A DNA stretch of 64,000 nucleotides from Acinetobacter sp. WCHA55 (GCF_002165305.2 NZ_CP032280.1:1-64000), one strand, 5' to 3'; positions 9,153 through 17,325 are shown, numbered from the stretch's first letter. Program-made: numbers and translations. The notes: a model not told the origin generated them from the letters alone.

Positions 9153-9429
9153 CTGTCACCCCGTATTTTTTTTGAAGCTGTACCACGGCGTTTAAACTGG
9201 GCAATAACACGGTTTTTAATGGCAAAAGCTCATGCGTAAATGATGTGCCACACGCCAAGCGTACAACATCACTATGAATACGGGTGCCATAGACACGTAG
9301 ACTCACCAATGATGGGTCATTCACTTCATCTTCACCGATTTGATGAATCACCAGCGAACCGCCGTAGCCTGTACGCTTCTCATTGACTTCAATATGCCGA
9401 CGCAGGGCGTTATAAAATTCATTTCGCAT
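9145..9429 (-). CDS. Small unknown protein of the head gene cluster
   Basis: About 94 residues from the ATG at 9429, or 97 from a GTG at 9438. The N-terminal helix is basic and the rest is beta-rich with a 'GTRIHSDVVRLACGTSF' core. It overlaps the next gene by 8 bases, so the two are probably coupled. A terminator-shaped hairpin ends immediately before the start. Size and position would fit a head-completion or neck protein. No family is recognised. Confidence 0.6.
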   Translation of the reverse strand: MRNEFYNALRRHIEVNEKRTGYGGSLVIHQIGEDEVNDPSLVSLRVYGTRIHSDVVRLACGTSFTHELLPLKTVLLPSLNAVVQLQKKYGVTDA

Positions 9430-9440
9430 GGCATGCACAT

Positions 9441-9477
9441 AAAAAAAGGACTGTGCCCATTATGGCCCAGCCCTTTT
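9441..9477 (-). terminator. Terminator-shaped hairpin abutting a start codon
   Basis: On the minus strand AAAAGGGCTGGGCC pairs with GGGCACAGTCCTTTT, followed by a T-run that runs straight into ATGTGC at the gene start. Confidence 0.65.
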
Positions 9478-9492
9478 AATGTCTTTTCTTAT

Positions 9493-9499
9493 TATTCCT
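9493..9499 (-). promoter_or_regulatory. AGGAATA motif overlapping a stop codon
   Basis: The minus strand reads GCATAGGAATAATAAGAAAA. The TAG stop of the tail-fibre gene is the start of the motif. Confidence 0.45.
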
Positions 9500-10361
9500 A
9501 TGCCATTTCAAACCAAGACATCATTCGACCGCCACTTACGCTATATCCCTTGTTTGGCATCAAAATGAAAGAAATCGGAATATAGGCGTTCATCGAGCCG
9601 TTGGACTGGTTCGCATACATGGTTGCAATCTGGTATCCATCCAATTTCACAATACCGTGTGACAAACCATCACTACAATGGAACTGCATAAACACCATAA
9701 TCGGCTTGGGCGTTGTATTTACATATACCGTTCCGTCATTTCTACGCTGAGCAAGCACATTTCCATAAGATTGACCAATACCAATCATTTGACCACCAAG
9801 GTCGCCTTGCCCACTTCCCAAGCCGTCTAGCTCTTGGTGGATCTGGTTGATAGCGTCAATCACTTCCGAACCCATAGCATACTGCGGGTGCGGGTTTATG
9901 TGGTTCTCATGGTCTGCAACCATAGAATAAGCTAAGGCTGTGTTTGGGTCTAAAATAACGTTAATTTGCTCTAAAATTTGCGCATTCAAGGTAAGGCCGA
10001 ACGTCGCAGTAAAGCTAATCCCGTTAAAAACTTTAAACAGTGAACCATTTGGGACGCTGGCAATCGCAAATAAAACCCCTTCTTTGGTATAAACCCCCAT
10101 CGAGCCGACATGCAATTCGCTATTTGAGTTAATCACCGTCACAAAGCGAATCGTATTGGTTGCTATAGACGTTCCGCTTGCCACGATATTGGACTCAGAA
10201 ACAATATTATTTAAATCTGTACGCTCGTCCATGGGCACAGAAATAAAATTGTCTGAGCTATATTTCATCTTATCGACTTCAAGCCTGATACCATTGGCCC
10301 GTGCATCAAAAAAGGCTGTAAGCCCTGCTCTTGTAATCTTTAACTTGATTGGATCACTCAT
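9498..10361 (-). CDS. Tail fibre protein with DUF3751-like N-terminus
   Basis: The ATG at 10361 gives 287 residues (a longer frame uses GTG). Residues 3-100 ('IKLKITRAGLTAFFDARANG' start) match the pattern of the phage tail-collar fibre N-terminal domain that attaches a fibre to the baseplate. A 'DHENHINPHPQY' motif near residue 150 is the usual metal-binding or trimer turn. The C-terminal 100 residues form a short beta-rich tip. It is short for a fibre, so it may be a connector or short fibre. It lies directly downstream of the terminase. Confidence 0.75.
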   Translation of the reverse strand: MSDPIKLKITRAGLTAFFDARANGIRLEVDKMKYSSDNFISVPMDERTDLNNIVSESNIVASGTSIATNTIRFVTVINSNSELHVGSMGVYTKEGVLFAIASVPNGSLFKVFNGISFTATFGLTLNAQILEQINVILDPNTALAYSMVADHENHINPHPQYAMGSEVIDAINQIHQELDGLGSGQGDLGGQMIGIGQSYGNVLAQRRNDGTVYVNTTPKPIMVFMQFHCSDGLSHGIVKLDGYQIATMYANQSNGSMNAYIPISFILMPNKGYSVSGGRMMSWFEMA

Positions 10362-10422
10362 AACTAACACCACAATTCACTTTTAGCCAGTTATACGGAT
10401 TTTCTACGCCGTGCTTTTTCGA

Positions 10423-10429
10423 TATTCCT
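10423..10429 (-). promoter_or_regulatory. AGGAATA motif overlapping terminase stop
   Basis: The minus strand reads TCATAGGAATATCGAAAAAG, the best match to the consensus. The terminase TAG stop is contained in it, and CACGGCG follows a few bases later. Confidence 0.5.
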
Positions 10430-12440
10430 ATGACAGTAAATCAGCCACGGCGCTGGCTTGCTCAAGTGTACTTGCTGGGGTTCCGACCGTATTTGCTCCC
10501 TCTCCATGGCCGTAGCTCTCTGGATCTAGGTTCACGCCGTTATCCGCTGGGGTGTACATGGTTCCTTCCAAGAAAATAAAGGCGAATGTATCCACAATAT
10601 CGGGCGACGAAATACCCTTACGGCGCATTTCTTCTTTGGATAAAATCTTAAATCTGGCCTGATCATCGAAGGTGTACGGGACACGGGTTAATTGCTGAAT
10701 CACCTTACTTTTTAGGAACATGGTACGGATTTTAAAGCGCCCTTGCTGAATGGCCCGTGATAGGCACACATAGGCTTGCGCACGCTTATTCACGTACTCT
10801 TTGCGGTTTGCGTTACTAAAGCACTGACCACCCCAATGCATCGGTTTAAAGAAAATACCCAATGACTTTAAGTTCTGGGCCAAGCCAGCACCCGCACCGT
10901 TTGAATCCAGTAGAATCGTGGCATTCGGATATTCAATTAAACACTCTTGAATGTGCGCGGTTAGCTCATGAATATCATCATTGTTCTTACAAAGCGGGAT
11001 TTTTGTTAATTCTGCACGGCGGGCGTGTGGCCCCCATTGTGCGGTGCCCCAGACTTTCGCAATAGCAATGGTCGAATCATCACGGCCAACACCACCACCA
11101 ACATCGACCAGAATGAAATAGCCATATTTTGCGTGGGTTTCAGCACCTAAAGACTTGCCTTTAAATGCATATTCAGCCATGCGATTGGTGATAAGGAACT
11201 CACCCGCAAGGTCTGGAAATAGACCGCGAATACGAATCATGTATTGCGGATCGTCACGGTCGCCATACTGAATAAGGGCTTCAATAATTTTCTTTTCAGA
11301 AACAAGCCCTGTATCTTCAGAACTGAAGGTTAAATTATTCCATACCCCCCCTGCCTGAATAGACAATCGGTGATGTGTGTCATAAAAGAAACCCGCTGGC
11401 CGTGCTGGTTGTGATGTTAAAACCATACGGTTATCCGCATGCGTTAAGGCCCCGACTAGAACATCGAATACCCCATCATCGACCGCACAAGCTTCGTCCA
11501 CCCAAATTAAAAGATAATCGCCGTGGTTCCCCGCTAAAGCCTGTGGGTTCCCCTTGGGTGCCGTTTTTGCATATACGTGCCAAGTCTTTTGATGACCTTT
11601 GATGTAAACCGACTCGGCCAGTACCGTGATGTAATCTGCCAGCCATGCCAAGCGACCATTGCGCATAAGGCTTAAACAGATTTCGATTTCTTTCCAGACT
11701 AATTTTCTCAGCTGTTGAATCTGAGGCGCTGAAAACATCATGACGCTGTGCGGGAAAAAGCATAAATGCCATAGGGCCACTACACCAGCGGAACGGGTTT
11801 TACCCGTGTTATGGAAGACAAAACCATCACCCGATAAAAACTTATGGTTCCCGTCCACCAAAAAGCCGTAATAGTCACCCTTACCCAAATTTTCAGCGGT
11901 CTGAATAGTGCATATTTCATATCGATCTGAAATATCCACGGCGGATCGGTCGGACTTGAGCCTGTAAACGCCGTAACGGGACTTTTCAAAGGGTGTGAGC
12001 TTATCCCACATACGCACAGTAACTTCGCGTGTTCTACGCGATTCTACGTGCATTAGACATAAGATATGCGAAGCGTTAAAGGTGTGCTGTGTGCCGTCGC
12101 TATACGTGAAGCGGTACATTTCTTCACTGCCACGCTCTAAATACAAGACTTCACGGCGCGATTGACCATCATCCCCCATAAGAAAATGATTAATTGTGAC
12201 CTTTTCAACGGGAATGACCTCACCCGTATCCAACATGATCGGGGTGCCTTTGGCAAAACACCCGTGCCCAGATGCAACCGTAGTACGGCTACCGTCAAAA
12301 GCCACGCTATTAAACAATTCTTCTTGCTGGCCCGTGTATTCCATCCCCAGACCTTCAATGGAAAAACGCGAAATGTCATAGCGATAACGTAGACATGCGG
12401 TTTTCCACTGAGGCAAGCTGTCTAAGCTTCTTAAACCCAT
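10428..12440 (-). CDS. terL: Terminase large subunit interrupted by a mini-intein
   Basis: The 670-residue precursor packages DNA into the prohead using an ATPase and a nuclease. Walker A is split: 'ASGHG' ends at residue 60 and 'TGKTR' resumes at 212, with an intein between. Walker B 'LLIWVDEA' is near residue 316. RNase H-like nuclease acids are at about 443 ('VDVGGGVGRDDST'), 508 ('ILLDSNGAG') and 617 ('SPDIVDTFAF'). The spliced protein would have 519 residues, normal for the family. The start has AAGGGGCGGGT upstream. Without splicing the P-loop cannot form, so splicing should be needed for packaging. Confidence 0.92.
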   Translation of the reverse strand: MGLRSLDSLPQWKTACLRYRYDISRFSIEGLGMEYTGQQEELFNSVAFDGSRTTVASGHGCFAKGTPIMLDTGEVIPVEKVTINHFLMGDDGQSRREVLYLERGSEEMYRFTYSDGTQHTFNASHILCLMHVESRRTREVTVRMWDKLTPFEKSRYGVYRLKSDRSAVDISDRYEICTIQTAENLGKGDYYGFLVDGNHKFLSGDGFVFHNTGKTRSAGVVALWHLCFFPHSVMMFSAPQIQQLRKLVWKEIEICLSLMRNGRLAWLADYITVLAESVYIKGHQKTWHVYAKTAPKGNPQALAGNHGDYLLIWVDEACAVDDGVFDVLVGALTHADNRMVLTSQPARPAGFFYDTHHRLSIQAGGVWNNLTFSSEDTGLVSEKKIIEALIQYGDRDDPQYMIRIRGLFPDLAGEFLITNRMAEYAFKGKSLGAETHAKYGYFILVDVGGGVGRDDSTIAIAKVWGTAQWGPHARRAELTKIPLCKNNDDIHELTAHIQECLIEYPNATILLDSNGAGAGLAQNLKSLGIFFKPMHWGGQCFSNANRKEYVNKRAQAYVCLSRAIQQGRFKIRTMFLKSKVIQQLTRVPYTFDDQARFKILSKEEMRRKGISSPDIVDTFAFIFLEGTMYTPADNGVNLDPESYGHGEGANTVGTPASTLEQASAVADLLS
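11808..12260 (-). other. Mini-intein in the terminase P-loop
   Basis: The intein spans residues 61-211 (151 residues). Block A is 'CFAKGTPI' with Cys1. Block B is 'GTQHTFNASHIL' with the conserved Thr/Asn and His. Block F is 'YYGFLVDGNHKFLSGDG' and block G ends in 'FVFHN'. The first C-extein residue is Thr. There is no room for a homing endonuclease, so only the splicing domain remains. P-loop insertion is a known intein site, and all catalytic residues look intact. Confidence 0.92.
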
Positions 12441-12449
12441 ACCCGCCCC

Positions 12450-13001
12450 TTAGATTGAAAATGGGACGCTGAATGTGTCTATATCATGCTGTGTCGGTTC
12501 CTCTTCTAGCTCCAAAATGCTGGACTGAGCCAGCATCTTAATGGCTGTCCAGCATGCAATTAAAACGGCAAAATGGTTATTGGTAACTTGACCACTATCC
12601 AGCTCGTAGACATTACCTTTCATTTCTGTTTTACGGACTTCAATCACCGACTCAGGGTTACACATCGCGTCAAGGTCTGGGGCTAATGCCAAACGCCCCA
12701 AGCGCTTCATGCTGTAATAGTCCTTAACCGCCTGATCCAAGTGCTCTAACTGTGAAAAGCACGTGTCCCACTTCTTAAACGCCGTGGGGCTATCCACGAC
12801 GATGACCGTATGGGCTTGGATCTGCTTAATTTGAGCAATTTGCTCAGGGGTTTTGCCTTGGTATGGGTCTTTTGGTGGGGCATATGGCAATAATTTCGCA
12901 ATACTCAGTGTGTCATTTTGCTTATCCACGACAGCAACCACACGTACAGCATCCCCATTACTTCCAGCAACTCGACAATCGATATACATTTGTTGAGACA
13001 T
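12450..13001 (-). CDS. Unknown protein preceding terminase
   Basis: The 183-residue protein has a beta-rich N-terminus (residues 5-40), a proline/lysine loop ('PYAPPKDPYQGKTP' about 40-53) and a helical C-terminal half. It ends 10 bases before the terminase start and follows the upstream gene by 2 bases, so the three are probably one transcript. Its place fits a packaging or portal-side accessory protein. No family is recognised. Confidence 0.65.
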   Translation of the reverse strand: MSQQMYIDCRVAGSNGDAVRVVAVVDKQNDTLSIAKLLPYAPPKDPYQGKTPEQIAQIKQIQAHTVIVVDSPTAFKKWDTCFSQLEHLDQAVKDYYSMKRLGRLALAPDLDAMCNPESVIEVRKTEMKGNVYELDSGQVTNNHFAVLIACWTAIKMLAQSSILELEEEPTQHDIDTFSVPFSI

Positions 13002-13003
13002 AA

Positions 13004-13786
13004 TTAATCCTTATCCACGACTTGCTCGGTGCGCTCACCTGTTGCTGGGTCTGCATCTATGCGTATAAACGTTTTTTCACCTTCACGGTCTTTGAATAGA
13101 TCCGCCTGAATCACCAATGAGAATTGCTCAGATGTTTTTTCATCTTCAGGCGTAAACTCGTCCACATATAACGGCGGTAAACCTGATTTAACTTGTGGCA
13201 CAAGGCCCGCAAGGTCGAACTCAACCAGTCCAGCGGTGACGTTGGTTTCTTCAAGATCGGCTCGGTCTGGATACAGCGTGTTATCAAAAATGGTTAAGTC
13301 CCACTCGTCACGAATTTCAGGCGATACAAAGTAATTCGCTTTAATACGGCGCTTTTCCATAAGGCGGATGTATGCACAAAATTGACTTGCAAATGCGTCC
13401 GCACTGGTCGGGTCATTCGCCACGAAAACAAATTGCACGTGATACGCACGGGGTTCCGTGCGCATGGTTGCACGGCGCTTTAATGGGTCGTTTTTAAAGA
13501 TGTGTTTCACTTCAAAGTGGGTGCCTATGATTTGTGATAAATCTGGCGGGGCCACAATGTTTTGTACCGATAAAATCAATATCGGAAGGGTTCCCCCTTT
13601 TTTTCGATAGCTGTCTAATTGCTTGGCAAAGTCATTCACAAGTTTGCCCTCAGCGACCGCATAAGCGACCGTCTGAGTTCTCCATTTGCTCAATAACTGA
13701 GTCTCTGGTGTGAGCCAACGGCGGAAATCTAACACCATTTGCGCCAATGCTTGGCTGACACACTCTTTAGGGCTTAGAACTCGCAT
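13004..13786 (-). CDS. Unknown head/neck cluster protein
   Basis: The 260-residue soluble protein has a helical N-terminus (1-70), alternating strands and helices in the middle, and an acidic C-terminus with 'FTPEDEK'. There is no signal peptide or membrane segment. Its place between a prohead-protease-like gene and the terminase suggests a neck, tail-terminator or portal-associated role. That is context only, since I do not recognise the family. Confidence 0.6.
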   Translation of the reverse strand: MRVLSPKECVSQALAQMVLDFRRWLTPETQLLSKWRTQTVAYAVAEGKLVNDFAKQLDSYRKKGGTLPILILSVQNIVAPPDLSQIIGTHFEVKHIFKNDPLKRRATMRTEPRAYHVQFVFVANDPTSADAFASQFCAYIRLMEKRRIKANYFVSPEIRDEWDLTIFDNTLYPDRADLEETNVTAGLVEFDLAGLVPQVKSGLPPLYVDEFTPEDEKTSEQFSLVIQADLFKDREGEKTFIRIDADPATGERTEQVVDKD

Positions 13787-13796
13787 GCATTACCCC

Positions 13797-14660
13797 TTAA
13801 AAGAAACTGTTAAACCAACCAGTGGCATTTTCAACAATGACTCTTTTCTTTTCCTTTGGCTTAGGCTCAATACTGGTCACAGCACCATCTAACATCGGTG
13901 TTTTGGCTTGACTCATGTACTCGTCCAAGTCCACGGTTTTGCATAAAGCCCCGTCGAGCATGTTTTCTTGTTTTACCTGTTGTAAGCGCAAACGCTTTTC
14001 ACGCTCTGCCTTCATTGCTAAAAGTTGGTTTTCAGCCTCAATCGCCCGTTCTAAGGCTTGATCGGCAATGATGTTTGCGGAAAGCGCTGTATAGACAGAA
14101 TCAACCATCACCGCCAAGCTATCTTCAAGGGTAGAACGCATGTATGCGCCTTGAATGCTATCCATTAACTCGCCGTGGCCCATGTTGGTTGCATAGTTCG
14201 GCTGTAATACATAATCAAAGCCAAAATTAACCGTCGGGTAGATAATCCCGTCTACCTTCTCATAGTCATTTACAGCTGAAAAACCGCCAATTTTGGCGCG
14301 ATAGTTTTCTAGTGCTTTATCGCCAAAAGGATTATTAAGGAACTCTTGGCGATGTGTAACGTTGCCGTCGTCATCGCACGATAATTCAATGGTTCGCACT
14401 GCTGGACTGATACTGACCTGTTGACCTCTAACAATGACCGTCTCAGGCACATCTAGGCCATAGAGCAAGCGCAATTGATGGCCGTAATAACCAAACATCC
14501 CGCCTGTAGCGACCATTTCTTGTGTGGCTGGTGAATTAATTAACTTAATCCATGCTGGATAGTTCACGTTGTCCCGCGAAACTCCTGTGAACTGACGGCC
14601 ACGCTCTTTAATATTGAAGGTAATCCGTTTTGTTTTGCGCAGTTCTAGTACATCAGACAT
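13797..14660 (-). CDS. Prohead protease-like / head assembly protein
   Basis: The ATG at 14660 (287 residues) is preferred to 14681 because the longer frame runs through a hairpin. Residues 45-70 contain 'EMVATGGMFGYYGHQ', similar to the 'G..fGelgHP' strand holding the catalytic His of gp21-type prohead proteases. 'IGGFSAVN' near 130 could hold the Ser. The C-terminal third is a charged coiled coil and a basic tail. Prohead proteases often carry a scaffold-like tail of this kind. The resemblance is partial, so a core or scaffold protein is the alternative. Confidence 0.5.
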   Translation of the reverse strand: MSDVLELRKTKRITFNIKERGRQFTGVSRDNVNYPAWIKLINSPATQEMVATGGMFGYYGHQLRLLYGLDVPETVIVRGQQVSISPAVRTIELSCDDDGNVTHRQEFLNNPFGDKALENYRAKIGGFSAVNDYEKVDGIIYPTVNFGFDYVLQPNYATNMGHGELMDSIQGAYMRSTLEDSLAVMVDSVYTALSANIIADQALERAIEAENQLLAMKAEREKRLRLQQVKQENMLDGALCKTVDLDEYMSQAKTPMLDGAVTSIEPKPKEKKRVIVENATGWFNSFF

Positions 14661-14690
14661 AAAAAGCCCCAAATATTGCATTTAGGGCTA
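14661..14690 (-). terminator. Terminator-shaped hairpin abutting a start codon
   Basis: The stem AGCCCTAAAT/ATTTGGGGCT is followed by TTTTT and then directly by the ATG at 14660. Confidence 0.6.
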
Positions 14691-14722
14691 TTTTGAATGG
14701 TCTATTTTTTGGCTTTTCTCGA

Positions 14723-14729
14723 TATTCCT
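14723..14729 (-). promoter_or_regulatory. AGGAATA motif overlapping methyltransferase stop
   Basis: The minus strand reads GCTAGGAATATCGAGAAAAG, with the TAG stop as part of it and GCGCCGTG immediately before. Confidence 0.5.
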
Positions 14730-15468
14730 AGCACGGCGCAAGCTCGAATTGCTTTAGGCGCTCGGTCGCAGTAGCAAAATAGCCGTTATCTTGCTCAATC
14801 CCGATAAAATTACGCCGTGTATTCAAACATGCCACACCTGTTGAACCTGAACCCATGGTGAAATCTAAGACTGTTTCACCTTCATTGCTGTAGGTCTTGA
14901 TTAAGTATTCAAGCAATGCAACGGGCTTTTGTGTCGGGTGAAGTGATTCTTTTTGCTTATCACTGTTGAAAAGCTGGATAGAGCGCGGGTAGCGTTCTTC
15001 TGAGTCATATTCATAGCGCTTAATGGACTTCCCATAACATTCGCTATCAATATCAGTACGGGCAAATTGTTTGCGTTTATGGCCCTTAGTCTTTTGTGGG
15101 TTAAAGGTCGGTTTCTTGGCATAAAACACACTGATAATCTCATGTGCTCTTAATGGCTGAAATTTAGCGTTTAAAAACCCCGTTGCATTTGGCTTTTCCC
15201 ATATCCAGTCATAGCGAAAGTCTTTTATATTACTGGCCCGTAGCAGTGAACTAAACGGCTCAGCACCAAACAGTAAAATAGCGCCATTTGGCTTGATAAT
15301 GCGCTTCAACTCGGCCCACATTAGAACAAAGTCAATCACACTATCCCACTTGCATTTCGTGGTGCCATACGGCGGATCTGTCAAAATTAAATCAACCGAT
15401 TGGCTAGGAATGCTTTTCATCTTCTCCAAGCAATCGCCGTGCATGAGTGTAATTTGATTGCTCAACAT
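14728..15468 (-). CDS. DNA adenine/cytosine-N4 methyltransferase (beta class)
   Basis: The 246-residue enzyme would move a methyl group from S-adenosylmethionine to an exocyclic amine in DNA. The catalytic motif IV 'DPPYG' is at residues 31-35 and the SAM-binding motif I 'DFTMGSGSTG' at about 202-211, so the order IV-target region-I marks the beta class. No restriction partner is adjacent. Phage orphan methylases usually protect the incoming genome or alter regulation. Its recognition sequence cannot be read from the protein. A hairpin ends just before the ATG. Confidence 0.9.
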   Translation of the reverse strand: MLSNQITLMHGDCLEKMKSIPSQSVDLILTDPPYGTTKCKWDSVIDFVLMWAELKRIIKPNGAILLFGAEPFSSLLRASNIKDFRYDWIWEKPNATGFLNAKFQPLRAHEIISVFYAKKPTFNPQKTKGHKRKQFARTDIDSECYGKSIKRYEYDSEERYPRSIQLFNSDKQKESLHPTQKPVALLEYLIKTYSNEGETVLDFTMGSGSTGVACLNTRRNFIGIEQDNGYFATATERLKQFELAPC

Positions 15469-15472
15469 AGAA

Positions 15473-15499
15473 ATGGCCGTAAATTAAATTACGGCCATT
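15473..15499 (-). terminator. Hairpin just before methyltransferase start
   Basis: ATGGCCGTAA pairs with TTTACGGCCAT, followed by TTTCT and the ATG at 15468. The T-run is short, so it may act on translation rather than as a terminator. Confidence 0.45.
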
Positions 15500-15548
15500 C
15501 TTCAATATTCAAAACTTGCGATTTCTCAATATTCCAGCACGGCGCTGG

Positions 15549-16085
15549 TTACTTCTGCCTTGATTCTACAGCTTTGGCATCACCTGTCGGCCATTCACGA
15601 ATCAATTTGTCGATTTCGGCGCTGTAATCTCTACAGATTTTTTCCATTTCAACAACAGTTCTGGAACATTCGACAACACTGTTTGCTCCACCAATGGCGA
15701 TTGCCGTTTTGGTTTCGTCGGAAGCGTGGGGCAAATATTTGATGGTTTCTGTGGCTGTGTAGCGCACGCTGTCAAGCTCACGCAAACGATCAACATACAA
15801 AGCGTGGATAGCTTTAGTGTCTTTAATGTACTTTTCATTGGCTTTAATCCTATCTTCGGCCCAGTTTGCTTCTATCGTTTTAATCTCGGCTTCTAGCTCC
15901 GCTTTCTTGGTCTTGTGCGCCTCTTCAGCACTCACCTTTTCAGCTTCTAGCACCCCTACCTTGTTCTTGTAGTGTGAGCACGTAACAAGGCCACCGATGC
16001 AAAACAAAATCAGCACGGCGTATGTGATTAATCGAATGGTCGCAATTGCGCCCTTTATCTTGAGTTTTAATGCTTCAAAAAACAT
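15549..16085 (-). CDS. Inner-membrane spanin (Rz-like)
   Basis: The 178-residue protein has an N-terminal membrane segment at about residues 14-37 and a long charged coiled coil at 45-100. This is the layout of Rz proteins, which join an outer-membrane lipoprotein to break the outer membrane at lysis. A second gene with a lipobox is nested in another frame (15602-15838), the classical Rz/Rz1 arrangement. The start codon lies inside the 3' arm of a terminator-shaped hairpin. The endolysin and holins are far away (47-49 kb), so lysis genes are split. Confidence 0.8.
   Translation of the reverse strand: MFFEALKLKIKGAIATIRLITYAVLILFCIGGLVTCSHYKNKVGVLEAEKVSAEEAHKTKKAELEAEIKTIEANWAEDRIKANEKYIKDTKAIHALYVDRLRELDSVRYTATETIKYLPHASDETKTAIAIGGANSVVECSRTVVEMEKICRDYSAEIDKLIREWPTGDAKAVESRQK
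15602..15838 (-). CDS. Outer-membrane spanin lipoprotein (Rz1-like), nested
   Basis: This 78-residue product lies wholly inside the Rz-like gene in a different frame. Residues 10-25 form a signal peptide ending in the lipobox L-T-A-C, so a mature lipoprotein starting at Cys25 is expected. The mature part is proline-rich at first, typical of Rz1. AGGATTAAAGCC lies before the start as a plausible ribosome site. It should bind the Rz-like protein across the periplasm. Confidence 0.82.
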   Translation of the reverse strand: MKSTLKTLKLSTLCMLIVCVSLTACATQPQKPSNICPTLPTKPKRQSPLVEQTVLSNVPELLLKWKKSVEITAPKSTN

Positions 16086-16117
16086 GGCCTATCCCAGTTA
16101 AGTGATAGGCCATGTTT
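16081..16117 (-). terminator. Perfect hairpin containing the Rz start codon
   Basis: AACATGGCCTATC pairs with GATAGGCCATGTT around a 10-base loop, followed by a T-run. The ATG at 16085 is in the 3' arm and the T-run encodes the first Phe residues. Confidence 0.7.
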
Positions 16118-16144
16118 GCACGCTGAAAGCGCCGTGTTTTTGGA

Positions 16145-16151
16145 TATTCCT
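16145..16151 (-). promoter_or_regulatory. AGGAATA intergenic motif
   Basis: The minus strand reads CACAGGAATATCCAAAAACA followed by CACGGCG. It lies 60 bases upstream of the Rz start. Confidence 0.45.
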
Positions 16152-16177
16152 GTGCTGATTTATAAAATAAACATCAT

Positions 16178-16189
16178 GTTCATTTGAAC
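16178..16189. repeat. GTTCATTTGAAC palindrome
   Basis: A single good copy between the stop of the winged-helix gene (16196) and the Rz gene, with a degenerate half copy 17 bases away. Confidence 0.55.
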
Positions 16190-16195
16190 AATTAT

Positions 16196-16978
16196 TCACT
16201 GCTTTAAAGGTAGGGTTTTAACGTATTCAGCCACCCAAGGCACATACTGCTCATTTACCTCATAAGTGATTTGAGTAGACACCCCTTCACCCTTAATTCC
16301 ATTTAAATAACCCAACCCCACCAAGGGCTTTAACATACGCTGTACTGTGCGAAGACAAACACCACTAAAGATGCTCTGGATGTCCTGTGATGTTACTGGG
16401 GCATGCTTATAAACATGGGCCAGAATGAACATAGATCGCACCAAATAGTCCACGCCAGCCGAACGGGTTTCAGGTAAAACAAGCTCATACTCCGACACCT
16501 GTTTTGCTAGGTAAGTCGGTTTTTCTTCAATCGGGATTAAATACTTTTCAATTGCTGACACATAATCCGTACCACCCTCTACACGGCGATAGATCATGTG
16601 ATGACCATTTCTATTAAGCTTATGAATAATGAAGTCTTTCTTTTTCGCCGTGTGATACACATGCTGACCAAGGGTGAACGGGAACTTATGTACAGTCTTT
16701 GCCTCAACCGCTTTACCGACAGCAATGCAATCCTTTAACTCATGATTTTTCTTTAGCGCTGATTGATAGGCCCTCTCCTTCATCGCCTTATGCTCTTTTT
16801 CATGGATTAAGTTTTTAATGGCAGATGTCATTTTAAATGTCTTAAAACCATCTTCACTTTCACGCACCAAAGAAAAACGATTATTTTTCCTGTCCACCAT
16901 CTGAATTGACCAATAGTGGCCGTTCCCAACATGAAAGACACGCTGGCCTTTTTTGAATATCTTTGAATCTTTTTCCAC
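16196..16978 (-). CDS. Winged-helix protein with duplicated N-terminal domain
   Basis: The 260-residue protein has two similar N-terminal modules, 'KKGQRVFHVGNGHYWSI' (about 9-25) and 'TLGQHVYHTAKKKDFII' (about 101-117), each like a small SH3/KOW barrel. Residues 175-250 look like a winged helix ('SQDIQSIFSGVCLRTVQRML'), so it probably binds DNA. It is bracketed by GTTCATTTGAAC palindromes on both sides (16178 and 17007-17052), which makes it a candidate binder of that element. It is last in the 16.2-22.1 kb operon, or has its own promoter. No family is recognised. Confidence 0.7.
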   Translation of the reverse strand: MEKDSKIFKKGQRVFHVGNGHYWSIQMVDRKNNRFSLVRESEDGFKTFKMTSAIKNLIHEKEHKAMKERAYQSALKKNHELKDCIAVGKAVEAKTVHKFPFTLGQHVYHTAKKKDFIIHKLNRNGHHMIYRRVEGGTDYVSAIEKYLIPIEEKPTYLAKQVSEYELVLPETRSAGVDYLVRSMFILAHVYKHAPVTSQDIQSIFSGVCLRTVQRMLKPLVGLGYLNGIKGEGVSTQITYEVNEQYVPWVAEYVKTLPLKQ

Positions 16979-17006
16979 TTAAATCACTATCCCAATTTAG
17001 CAATGC

Positions 17007-17052
17007 AATTATTTAAACATAATGTTCATTTGAACACTATGTTTAAATGAAC
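17007..17052. repeat. Three-unit 17-bp-phased palindrome array
   Basis: Units start at 17007 (degenerate), 17024 (GTTCATTTGAAC) and 17041 (GTTTAAATGAAC). The array sits between two genes, directly upstream of the winged-helix gene start at 16978. Confidence 0.65.
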
Positions 17053-17055
17053 ATA

Positions 17056-17325
17056 TTATTTCAATACCTTGCGACGGTTTCCCTTACCACGCCAATCATC
17101 ATTGGTATGTCGGTCTTTAATAGAATCAAGGTAATAAGGGTTTTGATGTAGGCCCAGACGTTCAGATAGTTTCGCCTCAGCAACATCTAGCGACTGGGTA
17201 GCACTATTACCCCAATCCATTTCCTTCCACTCAGATGGGATCGGATTTTCGGCGTAAAAATTAAAATTAATAACACGGCCAGCCACGGCGCTACCCAAGA
17301 TCAAAACTCTATGATTTCTTTTCAT
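17056..17325 (-). CDS. Small unknown protein
   Basis: The 89-residue protein overlaps the upstream gene by 17 bases. The N-terminus is hydrophobic ('RVLILGSAVAGRVINF') and the C-terminus is basic with charged tail residues. It ends 4 bases before the palindrome array. No family is recognised. Confidence 0.55.
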   Translation of the reverse strand: MKRNHRVLILGSAVAGRVINFNFYAENPIPSEWKEMDWGNSATQSLDVAEAKLSERLGLHQNPYYLDSIKDRHTNDDWRGKGNRRKVLK

